DNA of 64,000 nucleotides from contig JAYQMD010000001.1 of assembly GCA_038143535.1 (NCBI GenBank), forward strand, positions 248,001 to 312,000, given 5' to 3'. Source of the stretch: UBA7446 sp038143535 (GTDB lineage: Bacteria; Bacteroidota; Bacteroidia; Flavobacteriales; Flavobacteriaceae). Made by a program: the position numbers and the translations under genes. Below are positions 1 to 7,457 of this stretch, piece after piece. Positions within the stretch are counted from its first letter, which is position 1. Each line of letters opens with the position of its first letter. Below the pieces are notes generated by a model. It saw nothing but the letters and a program-made list of their open reading frames with translations. It was not told where the DNA came from and ran no database searches.

Positions 1-118
1 CACTGATGCCATGTATGAACTTCCCAGTACCAATACCACTGAGCTGAAGATTACCAAGCGCTATGCCGAAAACAAATTGAGTGTTGTGCAACTCAGCCAG
101 CTGAAGGCAGCTTCTTAG
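1..118 (+). CDS. clpX: C-terminal end of probable ATP-dependent Clp protease ATP-binding subunit ClpX (partial)
   Basis: The window opens inside a reading frame that runs from base 2 to a TAG at 116-118. The 38 visible residues begin TDAMYELPS, continue with ELKITKRYAENKLS and end LKAAS. This resembles the last helix-strand part of the small AAA+ domain of Bacteroidota ClpX, where a D-A-M-[YF]-E-x-P-S motif is followed by an ITK-x-Y-x-x-x-KL segment. ClpX is the hexameric unfoldase that feeds substrates to ClpP. No AAA+ motif is visible because the gene begins outside the window, so the call rests only on recall of the tail. Confidence 0.5.
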   Translation, partial: TDAMYELPSTNTTELKITKRYAENKLSVVQLSQLKAAS

Positions 119-184
119 TACAATGGGCAATGAGCTCGTCGAAATGTCCGTTTTTATTTTTTTTGATTTAGCACAGAATAAGTC

Positions 185-1693
185 CTAACCCCCCAACAAC
201 TCATCCAAATATTCGCGAGTGTTGGATAGGCGCGGCACCTTATGCTGCCCGCCAATTTTTCCTTTTTGTTTCAACCATTTATAAAATGTTTTAGGTTTTG
301 CCACATGTAGTTTCAGCGGCATCAGCGTCATGTTTTTGTAGCGTTTGGCTTCGTAGTCTGAGTTTAATGCTTGCAACTGCTTGTCCAAATCTTTAGCAAA
401 GGCAGTAGCGTCTTTGGGTGGAGCCTTATACTCAATCAGCCACTCGTGTCCGCCCTTTTCAGTACCTTCCATAAATATAGGTGCGGCGGTATAATCTACC
501 AATTGTACGTGGTGGCGTTGGCATACAACCTCTAAGGCTTTGTTGGCATTTTCAATCACCAACTCTTCCCCAAATACATTTATAAAGTGTTTGGTTCTCC
601 CCGTAATTTTAAAGCGATAAGGCATAATGGACGTAAAGCGAATGGTGTCACCAATATTGTATCGCCATAGCCCAGCATTGGTCGATATAATCACCGCATA
701 TTGGGTGCCGACTTCCACAGCAGAGAGAGGTATCACTTTTTCGTTTTTAGTGCCATAGGTTTTCATATCTATAAATTCATAGAAAATTCCATAGTCTAGC
801 ATTAGCAGTAGCTCGTCGGATTGGAGTTGATCTTGCACCCCAAAAAACCCTTCAGAGGCATTGTACAGTTCTATATAGTGTACGGCATCACTTGGCATAA
901 GGGCTTTGTATTGCTCCTTGTATGGCATAAAGTTTACGCCACCGTGGAAATAGACTTCCATATTGGGCCATACGTCCAAAATGCTTTCCCGTCCCGTTTC
1001 TGCCAATACCTTTTGCAATAGCACCAGCATCCACGAGGGCACGCCTGCCATACTGCGAATATCTTCTTTGATTGTTTCGTTCACAATGGCTTTCATTTTG
1101 GTTTCCCATTCTGACATAAGCGAAACTTTTTGGCTGGGCGCACTTACCATTTCTGCCCAAAGCGGGAGGTTGTCAATCATAATGGCCGACAAATCCCCAA
1201 AATAGGAGTTGTTTTCTTCATAAATTTCTTTGCTACCTCCCAAGCGCAATGCCTTACCCTGTAACACACTTGATTGTTCGTTGTTTTTAAAATAGAGGCT
1301 CAACATGTCTTTACCTCCTTTAAAATGACAGTCTTCTAGGGATTCATTTGATATTGGAATAAATTTACTTTTTGAATTGGTCGTACCACTCGATTTGGCG
1401 TACCATTTGATGGAAGTGGGCCAAAATATATTTTGCTCGCCCTGGCGGGAGCGTTCTATCGTGGGCGCTATCTCTTCATAGGTGCGTACGGGTACTCGAT
1501 CGGCAAAACCTTCGTACTGCTTGATATCAGCAAAACCATATTGCTTACCGATTTCAGTTTTTTTGGCGGTTTGCAGCAAGCTCATCAGTTCATCACGCTG
1601 TACTTCGTTGGGATACTTGATAAAAAGTTCAATGTCATGCAATCGTTTTTTGAGAAGCCATGTAACAACAGTATGGAGAAGTGGTATTGCCAT
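185..1693 (-). CDS. GH3 auxin-responsive-promoter family protein (putative acyl-amido synthetase)
   Basis: A 502-residue protein of the GH3 superfamily, whose plant members adenylate carboxylic acids and join them to amino acids; the substrate of bacterial members is unknown. The N-terminal helical region with the EIGKQYGF-type motif is followed by YAKSSGTTNSKSKFIP, the Ser/Thr-Gly-rich ATP/AMP-binding loop of the adenylating superfamily, at about residues 97-112. Further family features are a YNASEGFFG stretch near 280 and WRYNIGD near 345, then the mobile C-terminal domain. There is no signal peptide, so it is cytoplasmic. Length and start are usual for Bacteroidota homologues. It is divergently oriented to the DUF2797 gene, with 32 bases between the starts. 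Confidence 0.85.
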   Translation of the reverse strand: MAIPLLHTVVTWLLKKRLHDIELFIKYPNEVQRDELMSLLQTAKKTEIGKQYGFADIKQYEGFADRVPVRTYEEIAPTIERSRQGEQNIFWPTSIKWYAKSSGTTNSKSKFIPISNESLEDCHFKGGKDMLSLYFKNNEQSSVLQGKALRLGGSKEIYEENNSYFGDLSAIMIDNLPLWAEMVSAPSQKVSLMSEWETKMKAIVNETIKEDIRSMAGVPSWMLVLLQKVLAETGRESILDVWPNMEVYFHGGVNFMPYKEQYKALMPSDAVHYIELYNASEGFFGVQDQLQSDELLLMLDYGIFYEFIDMKTYGTKNEKVIPLSAVEVGTQYAVIISTNAGLWRYNIGDTIRFTSIMPYRFKITGRTKHFINVFGEELVIENANKALEVVCQRHHVQLVDYTAAPIFMEGTEKGGHEWLIEYKAPPKDATAFAKDLDKQLQALNSDYEAKRYKNMTLMPLKLHVAKPKTFYKWLKQKGKIGGQHKVPRLSNTREYLDELLGG

Positions 1694-1725
1694 TTTGGGT
1701 ATATTGCTAAACGAAAATACAAATT

Positions 1726-2514
1726 ATGTTTCAAGGCGTACTGACCAAAATGCAAACGGAATTTAAAAGCCCCGTAGACTACTATTTGGTCTTTGCAGAT
1801 TCTTTCGTTCACGTCAATAGTTTTCTAGAAAAAAAAGTTCATATCACACACACGGGTTCACAGTGTCTTAGCTGCTCACAGCCTAACGAAATTTTCCGAC
1901 AGGGTTTTTGTAAGTCCTGTTTTTTTGAAACACCGAGTGCTGGGGAATGGATTATGAAACCTGAGCTCAGCAAAGCTCACTTGGGCATTGAAGACCGTGA
2001 TTTGGCTTATGAACAAAAGGTGCAATTACAGCCCCATATTGTTTATTTTGCTGTCTCCAGTGGACTAAAAGTGGGAGTAACACGCGGCACCCAAGTACCC
2101 ACGCGCTGGATTGACCAAGGTGCACATCAAGCCCTGCCTATTGTGGAGGTACCCAACCGCTATTTGGCGGGCATAACAGAGTTAGCATTAAAAGCATATT
2201 TTAACGATAAGACCAACTGGCGCGTAATGTTGCAAAACAAAGGTGAGGCTTTGGATTTGGTGGCCGAACGTGCAGCCTGTATTGCCAAGCTACCAACCGA
2301 AGTACAACCCTATGTAGTTCAGGATCCGCCTCTTTTTATCGACTTTCCCGTTGCTCGTTTTCCTGAAAAAGTCAAAAGTTTAAACCTCGTCAAAACGCCC
2401 GAATATTCGGGAGTGCTTACAGGTATTAAAGGACAGTATTGGATTTTTGAAGACGACACCGTTTGGAATGTACGCGGGCATGAAGGGCAAGTAGTTGACC
2501 TTTCAAGTAGCTAA
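1726..2514 (+). CDS. DUF2797 domain-containing protein
   Basis: A 262-residue cytoplasmic protein of unknown function matching the DUF2797 family. A CxxC...CxxC zinc-ribbon-like pair is visible at about residues 47-65 (CLSC and CKSC). It is followed by a segment reading VYFAVSSGLKVGVTRGTQVPTRWIDQGA and a region with a GIY-YIG-like feel (IVYFAV...KVGVT). DUF2797 proteins are sometimes placed near GIY-YIG nucleases, but catalysis has not been shown to my knowledge. The start at 1726 lies just upstream of the divergent GH3-type gene. The 3' end overlaps the end of the convergent rluF gene by 4 bases. Confidence 0.75.
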   Translation: MFQGVLTKMQTEFKSPVDYYLVFADSFVHVNSFLEKKVHITHTGSQCLSCSQPNEIFRQGFCKSCFFETPSAGEWIMKPELSKAHLGIEDRDLAYEQKVQLQPHIVYFAVSSGLKVGVTRGTQVPTRWIDQGAHQALPIVEVPNRYLAGITELALKAYFNDKTNWRVMLQNKGEALDLVAERAACIAKLPTEVQPYVVQDPPLFIDFPVARFPEKVKSLNLVKTPEYSGVLTGIKGQYWIFEDDTVWNVRGHEGQVVDLSSS

Positions 2515-3236
2515 CCATCTTGAGTTTTTTTAGATTCCGACACCAATCGTTTGATTTCCGCCAACTCCCTACTAGTCAGGTCGCGCCACTTTCCTTTGCC
2601 AACATCCAGGTTTACATTCATGATGCGTACTCTTTTTAGGCGTACCACACGGTAGCCCAAATATTCACACATACGTCTGATTTGCCGATTGAGTCCTTGG
2701 GTTAGGATGATGCGAAACTCACGCTCATGTGTTTGCTTTACAACACAGGGCCTTGTGACTGTATCGAGTATGGGAACGCCTTTACCCATTTTGTCAATAA
2801 ATAGCTTGGTAATGGGCTTGTTGACCGTTACTACATATTCCTTTTCGTGGTTGTTGCGGGCACGCAAGATCTTATTGACGATATCACCATCATTGGTTAA
2901 AAAAATAAGTCCTTCTGAGGGTTTGTCCAATCGACCAATCGGGAATATTCGGGTTGGATAATTAATGAACTCAATGATGTTGTCTTTCTCCACTTTGGTG
3001 TCTGTGGTACAAACAATACCAACGGGCTTATTAAAGGCAATATAAACGGGCTTTTCTGTTTTTTTACCGACCCGTTCCCCGTCTACGGCTATTTTGTCTT
3101 GCGCCGTTACTTTCATGCCCATTTCCACGGGAGCGCCATTAACAGTAATGCGGCCTTGTTCAACAAGCTTATCTGCTGCGCGACGCGAGCAGAAGCCAAT
3201 CTCACTTAGGTATTTGTTAATGCGAACAGTTTCCAT
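2511..3236 (-). CDS. rluF: 23S rRNA pseudouridine synthase (RluF/RluB family)
   Basis: This protein isomerises specific uridines of 23S rRNA to pseudouridine. From the ATG at 3236 it has 241 residues. An S4 RNA-binding domain is at about 1-60 (RINKYLSEIGFCSRRAAD). The RsuA/RluB/E/F catalytic domain follows, with GRLDKPSEGL around residues 101-110; Asp104 is the expected nucleophile. QIRRMCEYLGY near the C-terminus is typical of the RluF group. An in-frame start 39 bases upstream exists, but the chosen ATG sits one base after the stop of the queuosine transporter gene (TGA-A-ATG), which suggests translational coupling. It is the third gene of the sppA-transporter-rluF operon. RluF versus RluB specificity is inferred. 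Confidence 0.85.
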   Translation of the reverse strand: METVRINKYLSEIGFCSRRAADKLVEQGRITVNGAPVEMGMKVTAQDKIAVDGERVGKKTEKPVYIAFNKPVGIVCTTDTKVEKDNIIEFINYPTRIFPIGRLDKPSEGLIFLTNDGDIVNKILRARNNHEKEYVVTVNKPITKLFIDKMGKGVPILDTVTRPCVVKQTHEREFRIILTQGLNRQIRRMCEYLGYRVVRLKRVRIMNVNLDVGKGKWRDLTSRELAEIKRLVSESKKTQDG

Positions 3237-3237
3237 T

Positions 3238-3933
3238 TCAATCCAACTGAATTTCTTCCCCAACATTAAGATCAAAACGACGGCGAATCAGCCAAACAAA
3301 TAAGTACAAAAAAGGCGTATCGATGGCAGCAACTAAAATCTTAAAAATTACACTAGATATTACCAGCCCCCAAAAAAGTTCCCAAGGCAGTACTTGAAAC
3401 GAACACAAGAGTAAAATAACCGTTGTGGAGTCGATGATTTGAGAACTAAATGTAGAGAAGTTATTGCGCAGCCATAAATGTTTGCCTTTTGTCAGGTTTT
3501 TCCAATAATGATAGATACGTATGTCCACAAACTGTGCCGATAGGTAAGCGATCATGGAAGCCAATACCGCCAAGGGTGACAGCGCAAACACCCTGTGGAA
3601 AGTGGCATCGTCTATGGGTGAGTTTTCAATGGCCGGAACCATCCCTGCCAACAGTAAAATCACAATCGAAAAAAAGGAAGCAAAAATACCAGCGATCACC
3701 ACTTGGTTGGCTCTTTTCTTACCAAAAATTTCAGAAATAATATCGGTGATTAAAAAGGTGATGGGATAGGGTAGTATGCCTACAGACAATTCAAAAATGG
3801 GCATCCCAAAGACTTCCCAGTCAAATGGACGCCAATAAAAAAACTTCTGAAAAATCAGATTAGAGACTACCAATGAAGTGATGAATAAGGCGGCCAAATA
3901 TAAATAAAGCTTTCGTGCAGCTGGCCTATGCAT
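3238..3933 (-). CDS. Queuosine precursor transporter (YhhQ/VUT family, DUF165)
   Basis: A 231-residue inner-membrane protein with about six hydrophobic segments. The early stretch LYLAALFITSLVVSNLI, the ILPYPITFLITDIISEIFGKK segment and the conserved DIRIYHYWKN motif are hallmarks of the YhhQ/QueT-like vitamin-uptake-transporter family, which imports queuine or preQ precursors. Its start codon directly abuts the stop of sppA (TAG-ATG) and its stop is one base from the rluF start, so the three genes are almost certainly co-transcribed. An RNA-modification theme links it to rluF. The exact substrate (preQ0, preQ1 or queuine) cannot be told from the sequence. Confidence 0.85.
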   Translation of the reverse strand: MHRPAARKLYLYLAALFITSLVVSNLIFQKFFYWRPFDWEVFGMPIFELSVGILPYPITFLITDIISEIFGKKRANQVVIAGIFASFFSIVILLLAGMVPAIENSPIDDATFHRVFALSPLAVLASMIAYLSAQFVDIRIYHYWKNLTKGKHLWLRNNFSTFSSQIIDSTTVILLLCSFQVLPWELFWGLVISSVIFKILVAAIDTPFLYLFVWLIRRRFDLNVGEEIQLD

Positions 3934-5688
3934 CTAGTTCACATTTAGTGTGTAGGGTAGGCGTGTTTGTAATTGATTTGCAGGGTTTTCTAAGGCTTCA
4001 ATCCCCTTGATCCACAGCGAAATTTCAGGAGGAAATTGGGTCCTTAATTTCCCAAAAGGCCCGCCAACAAGTCCTTCTAATATACTTTCTAAATCGTCGT
4101 CAAATTTAGGATAGGTGGTTAAACGATAATCTTCAATTTCGGCTAGTGCAGCAGCACGCTCTAAGGCAAGGTCAAGACCACCAAGATGATCTACCAGCCC
4201 AATTGCATTGGCTTCTACTCCAGACCACACGCGACCTTGTGCAATTTTATGTACCTCTTCTTTGGTCATGCCTCGACCGTCGGCAACACGAGTTAAAAAG
4301 GTTTGGTAAACTTGGTTGATACCTGCTTTGATTTCGTTTCTCGTGCTGTTGTTCAAGGGTTCAAAAGGCGAATACTGCAGTGCTTGTTTGTTGGTTGTTA
4401 CTTGTTCCGCATTAATCCCCCAACGTTTTGACAAACGATTGATATTGGGCAAGACCCCCAAAACCCCAATAGATCCCGTAATAGTTGTGGGTTCTGCGAC
4501 AATTTCGTGGGCATTTGTAGCGATATAATAACCACCTGAGGCGGCCACATTACCCATGGAAACCACCACTTTCTTGGTTTCTTTTAGGTGTTCTATTTCC
4601 TCCCAAATAAGCTCAGAAGCCAAAGCGCTTCCACCAGGTGAGTTTATACGCAGCACAACCGCTTTAATATTTTTCTTTTTGGCAATCTTCTTAAGGGCTT
4701 TAATCATTTTTTCTTGCCCTATCATTTCTGCTCCACCCTCTCCGTAAATAATCTCACCTTGAGCGTATAACACAGCAATGCGGTTGCTGCCTTTTCCTTC
4801 TTTGCGACCGGCAATGCTCATGTAATCAACGAAATTGGTCGTTTCCAGTTCATCGTCATCAAAACGTGATGCTAGCTTTTCTTTATAACTTTGTCTTGTG
4901 GTAATTCCGTCTATAAGTGATGAGGAAATGGCTTTTTGTGCATTTGCACCTGCAAGGTTGTCGGCATGTATATCGAGAACTTTTTCAGACAAACCTCTAC
5001 TTGTGGCAATATCTCCCAATAATGTATCCCATATATCATCCATATAAGACTGAATTTGGGTGCGGTTTTCCTTACTCATATAGTCATTGAGAAAAGGTTC
5101 AACAGCACTTTTGTATTTGCCACTTCGAATGACCTCCATACACACTCCGGACTTTTCTTGGGCAGATTTGTAGTATAGAATTTCAGCACTTAACCCACGA
5201 AAGTTAACACTGCCTTCTGGGTGCAGAAAAATAGAGTCTGCAACAGATGCGAGGTAATAATCTAATTGGCTGTAGTAATCTCCGTAGGCATAAATAAATT
5301 TACCACTTTCTTTAAATGCTACTAAGGCTTTTCGAAGCGTGTGCATGTTTGAAATCCCACCCATTGCCGAGATGTTTTGAATGCTAATTCCAGAAACAAG
5401 ATCATCTTTTGCTGCGTTTTCAATTGCAGGAATTATGGTATTTAATCCATAGGCTTCAGGATCTATTTCCAAAGCGCTTGCAAAAGAAAAGCTTTGTGGC
5501 TCTCGGTCTTGAATCGGTAACCGCATATCAAACTCCAACACGGTATTTTTTTCTAATTCGACGGCATCTCCCTCTTCCTCCATAAGGGCAACGGATCCTG
5601 CCAAAAAGACGAGCATAAAAACAAAAAGCAGACCAAGCGCGATGAAGGTTCCAATAGCTGAACTGACAAGATTTTTAAAGAAACTCAT
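3934..5688 (-). CDS. sppA: Signal peptide peptidase SppA, 67K type
   Basis: A 584-residue membrane-anchored serine protease that degrades signal peptides left in the inner membrane. An N-terminal transmembrane helix lies at about residues 10-36. The protein has the tandem S49 repeat layout of the long SppA type. The probable catalytic dyad is visible: Lys193 in the N-terminal half (GKYKSAVEPF) and Ser384 in the C-terminal half (NVAASGGYY). The conserved INSPGGSA strand is at about 348-355. It is the first gene of the sppA-transporter-rluF operon and diverges from folK, with about 60 bases between the starts holding both promoters. Length is normal for the family. Confidence 0.93.
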   Translation of the reverse strand: MSFFKNLVSSAIGTFIALGLLFVFMLVFLAGSVALMEEEGDAVELEKNTVLEFDMRLPIQDREPQSFSFASALEIDPEAYGLNTIIPAIENAAKDDLVSGISIQNISAMGGISNMHTLRKALVAFKESGKFIYAYGDYYSQLDYYLASVADSIFLHPEGSVNFRGLSAEILYYKSAQEKSGVCMEVIRSGKYKSAVEPFLNDYMSKENRTQIQSYMDDIWDTLLGDIATSRGLSEKVLDIHADNLAGANAQKAISSSLIDGITTRQSYKEKLASRFDDDELETTNFVDYMSIAGRKEGKGSNRIAVLYAQGEIIYGEGGAEMIGQEKMIKALKKIAKKKNIKAVVLRINSPGGSALASELIWEEIEHLKETKKVVVSMGNVAASGGYYIATNAHEIVAEPTTITGSIGVLGVLPNINRLSKRWGINAEQVTTNKQALQYSPFEPLNNSTRNEIKAGINQVYQTFLTRVADGRGMTKEEVHKIAQGRVWSGVEANAIGLVDHLGGLDLALERAAALAEIEDYRLTTYPKFDDDLESILEGLVGGPFGKLRTQFPPEISLWIKGIEALENPANQLQTRLPYTLNVN

Positions 5689-5749
5689 AATTTTTGTAGT
5701 ATTTTCTCAAAGATACATCTTTCACAATTCTTTTCATCATTTTTGTAGT

Positions 5750-6883
5750 ATGTCAATTGTTTACATATCCATAGGCAGTAATTTGGGCGATCGCATTGCA
5801 CATTTGCAACATGGAATAGATGCAACCGATACCATCGGCCATGTCCTTGCTATTTCCTCAGTGGTCGAGACCCCTGCAGTAGGTTTTGAGGGTAATCCTT
5901 TTTTAAACGCCTGCTTTACAATAGACACCCAACTTACCCCTGCCGTGGTTATGCAAAAGTTGCTTGACATAGAGCACTCAGAGGGGAGGTCTCGTGCCCA
6001 AGGTCAGGGATATCAAAACAGAACCTTGGATTTGGATATTATTTTTTATGAAGATTTTGTTTTAGACACACCAAATCTCATACTGCCGCATCCCGCTATG
6101 GCGCAAAGACGATTTGTACTGCAACCCCTATGTGAAATCGCTCCTCACAAACAACATCCCGTTTACCAAAAATCCACACAAGACTTGCTTGATGCTTGTG
6201 AAGACAATACGCCGCTTAACATTCACGATCTGAAACTGCGACACCCCATCTATGCAAAGCTCAGTGCGCATACCTTTATTTGTGTGGAGGGAATAATTGG
6301 CTGTGGAAAAACAACGCTGACAAAACAATTGGCAAAAAACCTCGGCTTTAAAACCATTGAAGAGCGATTTGCAGAAAACCCCTTCTTACCCAAGTTCTAC
6401 AGAGACCCAAAACGCTATGCCTTTCCATTGGAGTTGTCTTTTTTGGCCGATCGATTTAATCAAATTAATGAGGAATCTGAACAGTTGGATTTATTTCAGT
6501 CTGGAGTTGTGGCCGACTACCACATGAGCAAGTCGCTGGTATTTGCCCAAAACACTTTAAACGAAGACGAATATCCTCTTTTTCATCAATTGTATCAGCT
6601 GATGTCAAAGAGTACCAACCAACCCAGCCTTTGCATTTACCTCCGTCAAACACCAGAACGCGCCCAGGGCAATATTAAAAAACGGGGAAGAAGCTATGAG
6701 CAAAATATTGGAACAGATTATTTGGAAAAATTAGCCAAGGGATACGACCAACACCTGCCTTTTTTACAACAGCGTATGCAAGTCGTATCGGTTGATGTTA
6801 CGGTTTTGGATTTTGTGCTAAATCCCGAAGATTTGATTCAATTGTTACGCAGCATTAATGCGCAGTTGGGCGAAGCTGTGTAA
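5750..6883 (+). CDS. folK: Bifunctional HPPK (FolK) - deoxynucleoside kinase fusion
   Basis: A 377-residue fusion. Residues 1 to about 155 are 6-hydroxymethyl-7,8-dihydropterin pyrophosphokinase: the IGSNLGDR start, the RTLDLDIIFY metal-binding segment and LPHPAMAQRRFVLQPL are all diagnostic. Residues about 174-377 are a deoxynucleoside kinase: P-loop GIIGCGKTT at about 181-189, FLADRF, and an Arg-rich lid (KKRGRSYEQ). The first half makes the folate precursor pyrophosphate; the second salvages deoxynucleosides. This pairing is known in Bacteroidota. The ATG at 5750 was chosen over an upstream in-frame ATG at 5642 because IVYISIGSN must be near the N-terminus and the upstream start lies inside sppA. 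The 3' end overlaps the convergent TrmH gene. Confidence 0.92.
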   Translation: MSIVYISIGSNLGDRIAHLQHGIDATDTIGHVLAISSVVETPAVGFEGNPFLNACFTIDTQLTPAVVMQKLLDIEHSEGRSRAQGQGYQNRTLDLDIIFYEDFVLDTPNLILPHPAMAQRRFVLQPLCEIAPHKQHPVYQKSTQDLLDACEDNTPLNIHDLKLRHPIYAKLSAHTFICVEGIIGCGKTTLTKQLAKNLGFKTIEERFAENPFLPKFYRDPKRYAFPLELSFLADRFNQINEESEQLDLFQSGVVADYHMSKSLVFAQNTLNEDEYPLFHQLYQLMSKSTNQPSLCIYLRQTPERAQGNIKKRGRSYEQNIGTDYLEKLAKGYDQHLPFLQQRMQVVSVDVTVLDFVLNPEDLIQLLRSINAQLGEAV

Positions 6884-7394
6884 AGAAATGCCACAACACC
6901 ACGCCTGAAGAGGTAGCCACATTTAAAGAGTGTTTTGTTCCTAATTGCGGAATCTCAATAGCCGCACCACAGGCATCGATAACTTCTTGCGAAACGCCTT
7001 TCACTTCGTTTCCAATAACCAATACCAGTGTTTTATTTGGTGCAGCAGTTACTTGGTCTAAAAACACCGCACCTTTGACTTGCTCCACTGCATAGCAATC
7101 CGCACCAGCCTCACGGAGTTTAGCGACCACTTCCGCAGCAGTATTTTCTTGTCGCCAAGCGACACTTTCAGTAGCGCCTAAAGCGGTTTTGTGAATGTCT
7201 TTGTGCGGAGGGGTTGGCGTGATGCCGCAGAGTACAATTTCAGCAATACGAAAGGCATCGGCAGTACGGAAAATAGCCCCAACATTGTTGCGGCTTCTGA
7301 TATTGTCTAGCACCAATACAATATTTGTTTTGGGGGCTGCTTTAAAAGCAGCAGTGCTCAACCTGTTGAGCTCTTCCATGGTCCATTTTCGCAT
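6855..7394 (-). CDS. TrmH/SpoU-family RNA 2'-O-methyltransferase
   Basis: A 179-residue SPOUT-class methyltransferase that would use S-adenosylmethionine to methylate a ribose 2'-OH in tRNA or rRNA. The three SpoU motifs are present: NIRSRNNVGAIFRTADAF (motif 1), VIGNEVKGVS (motif 2) and SLNVATSSGVVLWHF (motif 3, forming the trefoil knot). The ATG at 7394 (MRKWTMEEL) is preferred; the frame stays open upstream to 7580 but would overlap the divergent mutS start. There is no separate N-terminal RNA-binding domain, as in the short TrmL/TrmH types. The substrate RNA cannot be assigned. It overlaps the end of folK-dNK tail to tail by 29 bases. Confidence 0.87.
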   Translation of the reverse strand: MRKWTMEELNRLSTAAFKAAPKTNIVLVLDNIRSRNNVGAIFRTADAFRIAEIVLCGITPTPPHKDIHKTALGATESVAWRQENTAAEVVAKLREAGADCYAVEQVKGAVFLDQVTAAPNKTLVLVIGNEVKGVSQEVIDACGAAIEIPQLGTKHSLNVATSSGVVLWHFFTQLRPTAH

Positions 7395-7457
7395 ATGCCA
7401 AAGGTAAGGATTGTGTTTGGCTAAAAAATGTAAATTAGCTACAACTAATATTTCGCT